Source of the DNA: Apodemia mormo
Taxonomy: Eukaryota; Arthropoda; Insecta; Lepidoptera; Riodinidae
Reading direction: 5' to 3'
Length of the DNA stretch: 64,000 bases
Assembly: GCA_036924255.1 (NCBI GenBank)
Contig: JAUPFN010000010.1
Coordinates: forward strand, 5,414,682-5,478,681
In this document: piece by piece, positions 1 through 9,224 of the stretch
Layout of the letters: each line of letters opens with the position of its first letter
How positions within the stretch are numbered: the stretch's first letter is position 1
Translations under genes and position numbers: made by a program
Notes under the pieces: generated by a model
Databases searched by the model: none
What the model was told of the DNA's origin: nothing
What the model saw: only the letters and a program-made list of their open reading frames with translations

Positions 1-381
1 TTAAAAGTAGATGTTAAGACAAAAGTGGAAACTCACTCAGAAAATGCGTTAAATATAATGGATTCTAATACATTTGCTATAAATGAAGGTAATACGGAAA
101 ACAATCAAGCTGTTGCTAATCCTAGATTGGTTAAGATAAGAAAATCATTATCAGAAACAAAGGATCTTCCATTGATTAAACAAGACAGCAAAGAGAACAA
201 ACGTGATTGGCTTAAAAAACAACTATCTGTAAATCATCACTATTTACGAGATTTGAAAATGCCTTTAAATTCAATAAGCCATAGAAACGCAATGCTCAAT
301 ATTAAAAGATACAAATTAAAAGCATCTTCATGTCCTGATATATTTAAAAATTCTATGATAACTGTTAACGAACAAGAAGAG
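1..381 (+). CDS. MCT exon (central cytoplasmic loop), 5' end outside window
   Basis: Open from the first base in frame 1 to GAG at 379-381, followed by donor GTAAGA. It encodes 127 mostly charged residues (KIRKSLSETKDLPLIKQDSK.., SCPDIFKNSMITVNEQEE). The open frame continues upstream of the window, so the GTG at 25 is not a start. Ends in phase 0. Confidence 0.9.
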
Positions 382-3300
382 GTAAGATAATAAGATATTT
401 TTAGAAAATTATAATTAAGTACCGCTTCATGCACTTACTTTCGTCTTCGTGAATTAAATAACAGTATTAAAAAATTAACCTATTTTTCTAATTTTTTATG
501 TGTCCAAACATATGTTTGTTATCATTAGAAGAACCACCTGCTTGTTTACTATCTTATTATTTAGAATCTAATCTACCAATATAATAAATCTCAAATAAAT
601 ACTTACACTGCTGGTTTGAGGTAGCTCGATAATATTCAGTTGTTTTTCCTGACAGAATTTCTACTTCTTGATAGTGTGCACATTACACTATTCATTATAC
701 CAATACATTATTCATTATAAAGCCATATCCCTTAATTCAGGTTACTTGCATACTTGCCTTCCTTCTATCGTATTCATTACTCTCTTCATACAAAAAATTT
801 GGTTACGGGGACTCCCTAAAATACTATCAGGTAAAACTTGATCAAATTGATCAGTGTTGTATTAGTTTTGCCTCCGATCGTAGTTTGATTTTTTCTGCGT
901 CTCCAATTCTTTCTTCGTGTTCTTACCATGCCCTTTCTAATTGTTGCTATGACTATCTCGTTTAATTCCAAGCCACTCACTTCAGTAGTACGAACTTCAT
1001 AGTGTGATTCGCGTATATTACACCAAGTAGTTTCCAAGATCAAGAAAAACTTCATTGCTAATAAAATTATCTTTCTTTGCTTTCAGAATTGGTATGATGA
1101 CTTTGTCAGTTGCCTCGGAGACATGTTTAATGTGTCTCTCTTGAAAAAGATTACATTTGATCTCCTCTGTTTCGGTACCATTATCATCTTTGTGTGGTTT
1201 ATTGTCCCTTACTTCTACCTCGCTGAGCATATGATTCAAAAAGGTTATTCAGAAGATGATGGCGCATTTATGATAAGTTTGATTGGAATCACAAATACAA
1301 TTGGAATGGTAAGTTTTCTAAAATATACTTTCTGATGTATGTAGCTTTTCATTTGTCATTATTTTAATTAATTTATGAAGGATGATATATCATCCGTCTA
1401 TCTACTACTACCTAGGCTACTTCCACGATGATCACGTGGTTCCTTATTGACAACAAAGATATATTTTAACAGTTCATTGCTATCTGCATATCATGCGTAT
1501 AAAGCGACAAAAGTAAAACTGTCAGCTACTCTACTCTCCAAACCGAAACATGATCTAAATTATTTGAATACAAAACATTTATTTCATTATATAGATTATA
1601 AACAGCAGTCTACTCTCTCTTAAGCTTTTTAAATATTACTTTTATTACAAAATCGATTGGTCGTAAAATTGACGAAAAAACTCTTTTTTCAAAAAAACCG
1701 TCAGCGATGACTCCCAATTGAATCAACCGATTTTGATCCGATTTTGACGCAGTAATTGATGCAGTTTTTATGAAAGAGTGGATTAGAATTTGAAATCATT
1801 CAGTATATTAGTCTAGAAATTATATTAAAAACATTGTTTCCATAATAAAAAAAAATATATTACAAAATATTCAAGGTACAAAGAAATTGAAAATGATTTT
1901 AATAAGCTTAATTTGTTTATATGTATATCCAATACTATATAACTATACTAGAATATACAAATTAGAACTCATCTAATTCTTTTCTTTGCAGGTCAGTCTT
2001 GGTTATATTGGAGACTTCCCAAGTGTATCAATAGGAAATCTTTACGCCATATGCTTACTATTCTGTGGTGCATCAGTAGCTGCAATTCCACCTGCAGTTG
2101 CAAATTATTGGATCCTAGCATTTGTTTGTGCAGCATTCGGTTTACTTTTCGCCGCATCGTTTACATTTACGCCAAGTTTGCTCGTTAAACTTGTGTCATT
2201 AGATGATTTTACTTCAGCTTATGGTTTGGTGTTGTTGGCTCAAGGCATTGGACATCTGATTGGACCGCCTTTGTCAGGTATGTCTTGTATTTATCTTAAG
2301 GTAAAGGATAGTAGTTTCCGTTTAATTCAAAATAATGTTTGGTTTGCACATAAAAACGAAATATTTGTTTAAATGTATTCGCGACAATATGAGAATACAG
2401 TAATGTCATAGCAAATATATAATTTATCATTAGATTTTACTAGATAATGGCATTTTTAAATTGGTGCAAATAATTTTATGTAATAATAATAATGTTGTTA
2501 GATGAACAACACGAATTTTTTTATATCATAAGATAGCAAACAAGCAGATGGGTCTTCTGATAGAAAGAGACTATATACACCAAAGATATTAATGGCACGT
2601 TGCTGTTTTGTGGCGAGGTCTTAAGTCACATGCATATGTTTACTGGCTATTTTACCTTCCAAAGCGGAACACGACAGTTACAAGCACTGACGCTATTGCA
2701 GCAGGAATACGTAAGGCGTGATACTAGACGCGAGTGAGATAGTACAAACTCTATTACCTAGTAGCCACGACGATAATGACTTGGATAGCCAATCGTTCGC
2801 CTTTTACGACCTGCTTAGTAGAACGGCAGTTGGCCTTATTCTTTAAAGGCGCCTGGGACCAACAGGGGGAGAAAGTTGATATAACTCCAAAGTACGCAAA
2901 TCGTTTGCTTTTGTTATGGGTGTAATTCAACCACAGAAATCATATATAGAATTTAACAATATCGATATGTAGAAATACGTATGAAATGTATATAAATACC
3001 TAAGCCCAGAGATACCAAACTTTTGTTCTTATAACACAAATGGTGATTATATTATTGAATAGTTTGCAGCTAAGTAGTAACTACGGTTTAACAATCAAAA
3101 TATTCACAGTTTGCATAATGCCAAAACAGAAATTGGATATGTACTTTCATACGTTTTTCAAATAATATCACCATCATTTATGTCCCTGTTTAAGGTGTAA
3201 GATAGTTCCCGTAGCATTCTGTACGATTCAGATAATCTAGATGGATTTAATACCATTGACATAAGATGGATGATAACGGAGAAAACGTTCTTTATCGCAA

Positions 3301-6300
3301 ATGCACTAGAAAAGTTCATGGTGAATCGAGCAAATATTTGTGTCATTATCTTCATATTATCTTTACCTGTTCTTTTTACCCTGTTTTTGTCGAGGTCCTC
3401 GCGTCTGATTGATGGCGGCGTATACGTTAGAACCTAGAAGTCGATGCGTATATTAAACAATTCCTTTTTTAGTCCTGATATAATAATATCAGGACATATT
3501 TTATATTCATATTTTGTCATATTCTAGCTTATAATGCCTCAGCTGCATTTGCGTCTATTGTCACAAAGCTTCGTGCAATGACACGATAAATGCACATGTG
3601 ATCGACTATTATCGGCTACTTTCGCATTATTCCGGACTGCATATATACACATGTGCATTTGACTTTATGGTCTATCTTTATGATCACATGATGAAAACAA
3701 CGGTCAAACGACGAAATGTAACATAGATTCACTTTCCCCAATTGTTTTTGATGGCACTTAAATTCCATTATCCTCATCTGTTAAAAACTTAGGACTTTAT
3801 ATCGACTGTCATTTTAATTGGAATTGCCAGGTTAATAATGTGTATCACAGAATTTCTGGAGCATTGAGGTCTCTTAATAGATTTCGTAATCTCTTGCCGG
3901 TAAAAACCAAAGTGTCCCTAGTACACGCGCTATTGGATTTTGGTGATGTATGTTATTCTGATGCACATATTTACCATCTCAACAAACTCGATAAATTGTT
4001 AAACCAAGCCATTCGTTTCGTTTTTTGTCTCCGTAAATTTGGTCATGTCTCCGAATATCGAAAAAGGCTGCGCTGGCTCACAGTACCACAACGTCGGAAG
4101 CTCAGGATTTTATGCACTTTGTACTCTATTATTTATGATCCCCTATCCCCTGCACACCTCAAGTCTAAATTTAATTTTTTATCAACCACCCATAATTTAA
4201 GTCTTCGATCGTCTGCTTCCCAAACTCTTTCTATTCCGCTTCTTCGCACAAATTTTATTTCAAACTCTTTTCTTTTGAGTGCGTCTACATTACGGAATAA
4301 ACTACCTTTATCTATTAAACAATCTAGTAACAAGCGGTTATTCAAAAAGAAAGTACACGATCATTTACTTAACGATGATATATTTTAATTTTATTATCCA
4401 CTAGTTGTTTCCTGCGACTTCATTCGCATGTCACGCGAATGAAGTCGCGGGAAACAACTAGTGGTAAGTATATGATCTTAGTATGTTTTATTCATAGTAG
4501 TGTTTATGTATTATTACTTATATAATTATTTAAATATGTATTCTTATTTAAATTTTATATATCTATATTTTCTTTGTACCTACACACTATTATACTATAC
4601 TACTATACTATTTCTGTTAGCCCAAAGGTTAACTGGGAGAGAATGCAACTAGCATTAAGTCCGTCTTTTGTACAATTTTACTTATGTAAGTGTACAATAA
4701 AGTATAAATAAATAAATAAATAAATGGTGTATTAGTGTCATGCATTTGTGCTCTTCTGAAAACATGGGCATATAATTTCACTTGCCAGAACAAGTTAAAG
4801 AGAAAGGTTTTTCCAGTTCCAGCATTACCTGTTATGAACAATCTAAGACACTCATTGGTTTGGTTATTTATCTGTTCTGAAATACTCTTTGTTATAAATA
4901 AAAACGCATCTTTTTGTCCAATATTCATTGCTCTTCTAGCATTCAGAAATTCGTCATCGGTCATGAGCTGTTGTAACATCTCAAAGTTTTCCTGTTGAGC
5001 TACTTGATTCAAAACTTCAAAAGCATGGATTTGGTTCAAAGTATTCTCCAGCTGTCTGTCCCGCTCCCAAAAGTCTCCAAACGTGCGTTAGTTGCGCGGA
5101 GATTAGATTCTCTTCCCAGAAAAGCTTCTCTTGCAGTATCATAGTCGACAATTAATTCGTTCTCATTTCTGTACGGAACTTACTGAATAATTAGATATAT
5201 AAATATAAAAATAATTATTATTTAATTAATTTGATTCAGGAAAACTTTGAGGAAGAGTTTGAGATGCCAGAACAGCTTATGACCGATGACGAATTTCTGA
5301 ATGCTAGAAGAGCAATTAATATTGGACAAAAAAATAAATTCATATATGTCTTATGCAAAATGTATAGCTTGCCCTCTAAATCCATATTGTCGAAATAGAC
5401 TTATATTTTACAATTTTTACAAAAGATATAATTGGTGATAAGCGTTGTTCAGGTTGGGTTAATTCATTTATTATATCAGGTACTTGACCAGGATCTAAAT
5501 TATTCCAGTTTGCTTTGGCTGGTCCTGAAGTTTCTTTGCTAGTGAGGTGTTTCTTACAAAGGTGAAATAACAATATGGTTCCTTTACTTGCTAATTCTAG
5601 TGGTACATACAAAAAGTTTTATTTAAATTAATTTTGTGGTTAGTGCAAACCTCGCAAATTTTGTCACAAAAATTATTTATGGTTTTAGTAAAACTTTCTA
5701 TTTGCGATTTTTCTGTTATTCGCACTTGAGAGTTTATACGGTTGTAAACTGCTCAAATGATCCTCTCGCTGTTTAGGAATTATCTTCTGCTCTAATTTGT
5801 GAGCTACGCGTTCTTAAATAGCTTAAACGAATTCCTCGCTGATCCGTAGATTCATCAGCTTTAACTGGAGATATATGTATTCGTGAATTGCTTAAACGAA
5901 CCTCTCTTTGTTCAACTAATTCGGTTTCTCGTATTTCAGATATGTGTTTACGAATTTTTCCAATTTGTGAATCGTGTTTCTCATGTGATTCCACTAGAGT
6001 AGTGGAATCACATACCGTCGTTTGCGTTGTTTAGCTTCATCAAGTTTTATCTGTCGTTATGTAGGTGTTTTGCTACTATCCTGATTACGCCTTTTGTTGA
6101 ATCTTTGGCGTTTTGCGTCACCGTCTTCGTTAGCAAGTTTTTCTTGCCGTTTTAATATTGGATGAATGAGTAAAATAGAAGATAGTGGGAGAGATTCTCA
6201 ATATGTAGACAAAAACAAGTGACAAATAAATTTTTCTTTTATTACATGGTCGTACTGTTGATAATGGAAGATGTCTTATTATTTACATTTAGAACGAGTC

Positions 6301-6719
6301 GAATCGTGCGAAGTTTGAGTGGGCAGCTAGTTTGTTATACAATTGTGTTTGAATAAATAATTTACGTTGTGATAATTTGTTTTGGCATTCTAATAATACT
6401 GAAATTAGGTATATCTAATATGTAACATGTAAACAAAATTATTTTCAAAAACATTTGCACCTAACTTAAGAGACACCTGATTTACCTTTTTGCGAAGCAA
6501 TTTAGAAGAAAAACTATTGCCGTAATTATATTATGTTTTATACAAAACCTTTCTGTTTCAGGATTAATATATGACCTCACGTTATCTTGGGAACTATCGT
6601 TCTACTTGGCTGGAGGGTGGATTTTTCTAGCGGGGGTGTTAATAGCATTCATTCATCCCGTTAAAGCATATGTAGAAAATCACGAAACTAATAGCGAATG
6701 CGAGGAAAGTATGGCGTAA
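1..6719 (+). CDS. Monocarboxylate transporter (SLC16/MCT family), 3' part of gene, four exons
   Basis: Spliced coding sequence 1-381, 1087-1308, 1992-2277, 6562-6719 (TAA at 6717-6719) gives 348 residues, open at the left edge, so the start and N-terminal helices lie outside the window. Every junction has GT...AG (donors GTAAGA, GTAAGT, GTATGT; acceptors after pyrimidine tracts) and the frame is kept. Residues 1-127 are a hydrophilic loop containing SCPDIFKNSM, a stretch I associate with the TM6-TM7 loop of insect MCTs. From residue ~150 six hydrophobic segments follow (TFDLLCFGTIIIF.., AFMISLIGITNTIGM.., LYAICLLFCGASVAA.., YWILAFVCAAFG.., AYGLVLLAQGIGHLIGPP, SFYLAGGWIFLAGVL), matching the C-terminal half of the MFS fold, then a short acidic tail. 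MCTs move lactate, pyruvate or related acids with protons across membranes; the substrate cannot be read here. No AATAAA follows the stop; ATTAAA at 6843 and 6953 are weak poly(A) candidates. It is the only host gene supported in the window. Confidence 0.93.
382..1086 (+). other. MCT intron between the first two visible exons; nothing recognised
   Basis: 705 bp of AT-rich sequence bounded by GTAAGA and TTTCAG. I see no repeat of the families found elsewhere in the window and no coding signal on either strand. Confidence 0.7.
1087..1308 (+). CDS. MCT exon (membrane segments 7 and start of 8)
   Basis: 74 codons, phase 0 at both ends, after acceptor TTTCAG and before donor GTAAGT. Encodes NWYDDFVSCLGDMFNVSLLK, then a hydrophobic helix (residues about 150-172 of the visible protein) and the start of the next helix. 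The ORF drawn from 1123 is the same frame with a false start. Confidence 0.95.
1309..1991 (+). other. MCT intron 2 with an old interspersed-repeat fragment
   Basis: 683 bp between GTAAGT and TTTGCAG. Bases ~1650-1860 (AACCGATTTTGATCCGATTTTGACG.. type sequence) resemble 24830-25180, so this part is a dispersed repeat; the rest shows nothing recognisable. Confidence 0.55.
1992..2277 (+). CDS. MCT exon (membrane segments 8-11)
   Basis: Starts after ACCEPTOR TTTGCAG with GTCAGTCTTGG (VSLGYIGDFPS, the position of the conserved G-[WY]-[IL]-[AG]-D turn of MCTs) and ends in phase 1 (TCA G) before GTATGT. Carries three hydrophobic segments and GPPLSG. The reading frame runs on into the intron but homology stops at the donor. 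Confidence 0.95.
2516..2870 (-). mobile_element. R365 retroposon copy
   Basis: Poly-T then TATATCATAAGATAGCAAAC at the left and GGGACCAACAGG at the right: a complete, somewhat diverged copy of the ~365-bp family on the minus strand. It sits inside the last MCT intron, so it is transcribed with the gene in the opposite sense. Confidence 0.85.
2873..3045 (-). mobile_element. S2 SINE remnant (tail and body, tRNA head lost)
   Basis: CTCCAAAGTACGCAAATCGTTTGC, TATGGGTGTAATTCAAC and AAATACCTAAGCCCAGAGATACC are diverged versions of the S2 body seen intact at 11062-11339. It abuts the R365 copy directly. Confidence 0.65.
3046..3761. repeat. Intron sequence with an unclassified dispersed repeat
   Basis: Bases ~3547-3650 (TGCGTCTATTGTCACAAAGC.., ATGACACGATAAATGCAC) recur in reverse complement at ~33560-33660. 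No coding signal. The remainder is unassigned. Confidence 0.5.
3790..4388 (+). pseudogene. Reverse transcriptase C-terminal fragment of a LINE
   Basis: Reads SSVKNLGLYIDCHFNW, then VYHRISGALRSLNRFRNLLP, LDKLLNQAIRFVF and ..LRRKLPLSIKQSSNK-like C-terminus, ending at TAA 4386-4388. The NLGLYID and (Q)NQAIRFV blocks are the conserved region downstream of the RT catalytic core in CR1/Jockey-type elements. The catalytic YxDD region is absent (5' truncation), and a frameshift is visible just upstream of 3790, so it cannot make a working enzyme. Confidence 0.8.
4398..4464. repeat. 30-bp-arm palindrome made of two opposed Helitron 3' ends
   Basis: Arms 4398-4427 and 4435-4464 differ at one base around a 7-base loop. 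Each arm is a Helitron-style terminus (CGCGGGAAACAACTAGT form) pointing outward. Confidence 0.85.
4733..5170 (-). pseudogene. Helitron PIF1-like helicase fragment
   Basis: On the minus strand: RNENELIVDYDTAREAFLG.. in one frame, then after a frameshift ERDRQLENTLNQIHAFEVLN, DDEFLNARRAMNIGQKDAFL and a Walker A loop FITGNAGTGKTFLF. This is the start of the SF1 helicase domain of a Helitron RepHel protein. It breaks off shortly after the P-loop at the junction with the LINE tail near 4730, so Walker B and later motifs are missing. The Rep (HUH) domain is not seen anywhere in the window. Confidence 0.85.
5238..5335 (+). pseudogene. Second, inverted copy of the Helitron helicase region
   Basis: Plus-strand reading QENFEEEFEMPEQLMTDDEF followed by LNARRAINIGQK, the same protein region as the minus-strand fragment at 4733-5170 but in opposite orientation and with residues (EEEFEMPEQ) that differ there. 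It ends abruptly where the minus-strand DUF6570-like region begins, marking an inversion junction. Confidence 0.85.
5336..5612 (-). pseudogene. Helitron DUF6570-like region
   Basis: Minus strand: LLFHLCKKHLTSKETSG, ELTQPEQRLSPIISFVKIVK, and after a frameshift FRQYGFRGQAIHFA, an in-frame stop, DIYEF. The PxEQRLxxxIxxFxKIVK..RQYGFxGQAxxFAQD pattern is what I recognise from the DUF6570 region preceding the Rep domain in insect Helitrons. Broken by at least one frameshift and one stop. Confidence 0.75.
5773..6165 (-). pseudogene. Helitron N-terminal Arg/Glu-rich region
   Basis: Minus strand from ~6165: HPILKRQEKLANEDGDAKRQ, RQIKLDEAKQRKRRY, then after the 5983-6013 palindrome ESHEKHDSQIGKIRKH and repeated 'EQR-x-x-RLS-x-x-R' units (ELVEQREVRLSNSR, ESTDQRGIRLSYLR). 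Such repeats are typical of the N-terminal part of Helitron polyproteins. Stops and the palindrome break the frame. Confidence 0.7.
5983..6013. repeat. 14-bp-arm palindrome in Helitron remnant
   Basis: ATGTGATTCCACTA (5983-5996), spacer GAG, TAGTGGAATCACAT (6000-6013). It interrupts the Helitron N-terminal coding remnant. Confidence 0.9.
6166..6561 (+). other. End of last MCT intron; nothing recognised
   Basis: AT-rich sequence leading to the acceptor TTCTGTTTCAG. No repeat or coding signal seen. Confidence 0.6.
6562..6719 (+). CDS. MCT last coding exon (membrane segment 12 and tail)
   Basis: Begins GA TTA ATA after TTTCAG, completing the Gly codon split with 2277, and reads GLIYDLTLSWELSFYLAGGW, a final hydrophobic helix, FIHPVKAYVENHETNSECEE, SMA, stop. 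Phase and homology both fit, although 4.3 kb of mobile DNA separates it from the previous exon. Confidence 0.93.
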
Positions 6720-7130
6720 AATAGACGAGATATTGCTAATCATAAAACATGCAACCACAACTAATCCAACCAATACTTAACTGCGGATTCCTCGAAAGCA
6801 TGCACACTTTAACGAATGGTCGTTGCAGATTTTGTACATCTTATTAAATGAATTCACGCCTTCGAAAGAAATACCTATTGCGTATTTATATCGATGTTAC
6901 ACATTCTTGCGGTATTATTGTATTTCTGATTGTCTAGATTTTATTAAACCTTTAAATAGGCTTTTATGATCGCTACTACTAGCCATTATACAACATTCAA
7001 CAGTACAAATATAAAAGCGATACTCTCAAGTTCGTTCTTTCTAAATCACGTTATGACCATTACTTATCTTATACATATTAACTAAACTTAGGCCGCTTCG
7101 CTTTACGTGATCCAATTATTCATTGCCATA
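6720..7130 (+). other. Probable MCT 3' untranslated region and flank
   Basis: No repeat recognised. ATTAAA at 6843-6848 and 6953-6958 are possible poly(A) signals; neither has a clear GU-rich element. Confidence 0.4.
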
Positions 7131-7402
7131 TTTTTTTATTTTTATATCATAAGATAGCAAACAAGCATAGGTATTATGGGTCTCTTGATGGAAAGAGTCA
7201 ACCGTCGCCCATAAACACCAAAGATGTTAATGGTTCGTTGCTATCTTGTGGCGAGGTCTAATGCCACATTCATAAGTTTACTGGCTACCTTATCCTCCAA
7301 ACTGGAACACGACAGTGACAAACACTGATGCTATTGCAGCAGGAAAATGTAAGGTGTTGGTACTAGACCCGTGTGAGACAATACAGAGCTCTACCACCTA
7401 GT
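7131..7402 (-). mobile_element. R365 copy, 5'-truncated
   Basis: Poly-T/TATATCATAAGATAGCAAAC at the left through TCTACCACCTAGT at the right; the 5' third of the element is absent. Confidence 0.85.
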
Positions 7403-7586
7403 GAATATTGAAATATTAGACCTACCATTTGCGTAATCATACGTTCCTATTACTAAATTTCATCGTAATCGGTCAGAACAGTTAGACAAACGGTTTTAAA
7501 ATTGATGTCAGAGATAAATGAAATTCAGTTTTGTGGTAATAGTATATCCGACGTGATTCAGAGTGTGAGTGATTGGTGGTTGAAAC

Positions 7587-8462
7587 TAGGGTTGTTGAGG
7601 AAGTGATTATGAGGAAGAGGAGGAGGAAGAGGAATTGTCACGGGCAAACTTAGAGGATGCGGATGAGGAAGAGGATATTTTTTGAGGATGAGGATGAGGA
7701 AGAGGAAGCGGATGAGGAAGAGAATAATAGGAAATTATAAATACTAGCACAAAAAAAGTGTTTTTTAAGTTTTCTGAGAAACACAAAGTTGCCCGGGATT
7801 GGAAAGTGCCCGGTTGGCGATAGGCTTGCCACCTATCACATTTGTGGGATCAAGTATCTTCGGCTAATCGTGGGTGCACTTGTTGTACCTCTGCCTACCC
7901 CTTCGGGATATGGGCGTAAAGATACTTTTTTTATAAATACTAGCGGACCCAACCCAAAAGCCGCTGTCCTGTCGACACATAACTAGGTGTATACACACAA
8001 AAATTAATTAAAAGGACATTTTCCAGTGAACCGAACTATGAATCTAAAATATTCTCTAAACACACACAATAATCATCCAAATCGGTTCAGCGTTAAGGAG
8101 AGTTCAGTAACATACACAATACACACACAAAAAATATAAGTGAATGATACAATTTCATTTGGGAATTGAAATGAAAATAAGAATGCAGTATTTATTTCTT
8201 TATTGATTATTTAAGTCGAATATTATAAATCAAAATTATAGGAAGGTTATTTTTTATAAAAATCAATTTGGTGTAATATAAAATAAAATAATCAAAAAAA
8301 ACAGTGAAATTCCTCATAAATTCCTCTTAAATTTTGAGGAAGCGATAGCGGAAGAGGATTATATAATTTTATTTATGAGGATGCGGTAACGGTTGAGGAA
8401 CCCAAAATATTGCGGAACTTCCGCATTATGAGGACGCGGAAGAGGAATCCTCAGCAACCCTA
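7587..8462. mobile_element. Non-autonomous hAT-type transposon with 8-bp target duplication
   Basis: Termini TAGGGTTGTTGAGGA and (inverted) TAGGGTTGCTGAGGA, flanked by perfect 8-bp duplications GTTGAAAC at 7579-7586 and 8463-8470. Both subterminal regions are rich in GAGGAA/GAGGATGCGGA units, in opposite orientation, as expected of clustered transposase-binding repeats. 876 bp, no transposase. Contains a headless S1 SINE (7749-7931) and, at 7944-8130, sequence reading AACCCAAAAGCC.. AATCGGTTCAGCG, probably another repeat. Confidence 0.88.
7749..7931 (+). mobile_element. S1 SINE, tRNA head missing, inside the hAT element
   Basis: GTTGCCCGGGATTGGAAAGT, CTTGCCACCTATCACATTTG, CTACCCCTTCGGGATATGGG, then T-run. 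Flanked by 13-bp duplications TATAAATACTAGC (7736-7748 and 7932-7944), showing target-primed insertion of an already 5'-truncated copy. Confidence 0.9.
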
Positions 8463-8470
8463 GTTGAAAC

Positions 8471-9015
8471 CAAGCGCATGCCCTTTGATTATTCACCTTT
8501 CATATGTTTTATTTAGTTTTTTTTAATTGTTAGTATTACTAAATCATAAATAAACATTACTCACACTATATTAATCATATATTGCTAGTAATATTAAGTA
8601 TTCTAACAATATAAGTACTTTTTAACCTCGATACTGGCAGAATGATTTTAGAGAACTTATTACTTACACTATTTGAAAGAATTTATAGTCGTTTGTTTTA
8701 TACTGATATGTATACACCAACAAAAATAGCAAATTATTTATAGTTACACATTCACATAGATGTTCCAAATAATTATAATTCTTTTATAAATATTAAAAAA
8801 AATTACACATCTAGATACCTCTATTTTTTCTAAGTAATATGTACCTACGTTGTATCTCTCTTATTATAAGACGATAGTCGAGTGAATGATAAACTGGTAC
8901 ACCGGCGACTTGTATGGTGTTTGTTTTATTATTGTCAATCCTCTTTGACTTAAAATAGTCCTCACACAGTTCTTTGCCATGTATTAAGTGTGTAGGGACC
9001 ATGAAGTATTATGTA
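8471..9015. other. Nothing recognised
   Basis: AT-rich, no ORF or repeat supported. Confidence 0.5.
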
Positions 9016-9019
9016 AAAG

Positions 9020-9195
9020 TGAACACGAAAGAAATACCTACGTTATATCTTTGTTTATGAAGTCTCACCATCTCTTTTAAAAAAGCTGTGTTAGAAAGAG
9101 AGGATAAAACCTCAGAAGATGACAGCAGTATTTAAAGTTTTGTTTCAAGTAGGTATTAGAAGAGTTGCCTCCAGATATAATACAGATTCATGGTA
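9020..9195. repeat. Unclassified dispersed repeat, copy 1
   Basis: ~175 bp including CCTCAGAAGATGACAGCAGT and TTGCCTCCAGATATAATACA. A second copy lies at 40490-40665 in the same orientation. No termini or coding potential identified. Confidence 0.75.
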
Positions 9196-9224
9196 GGAAC
9201 GCAATGTTATAACAACACACTACA

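Larger units (their letters stand above)
3762..4725 (+). mobile_element. LINE 3' end (CR1/Jockey-like non-LTR retrotransposon)
   Basis: Carries the C-terminal end of a reverse transcriptase ORF, then a 3' region ending GTACAATAAAGTATAAATAA with an (AAAT)n tail, a common form of lepidopteran LINE 3' end. 5'-truncated. A short palindromic Helitron end (4398-4464) lies just after the ORF. Confidence 0.75.

Noticed and set aside
1018..1239. 73-residue minus-strand ORF
   Set aside because: It is a shadow antisense to the MCT exon 1087-1308.
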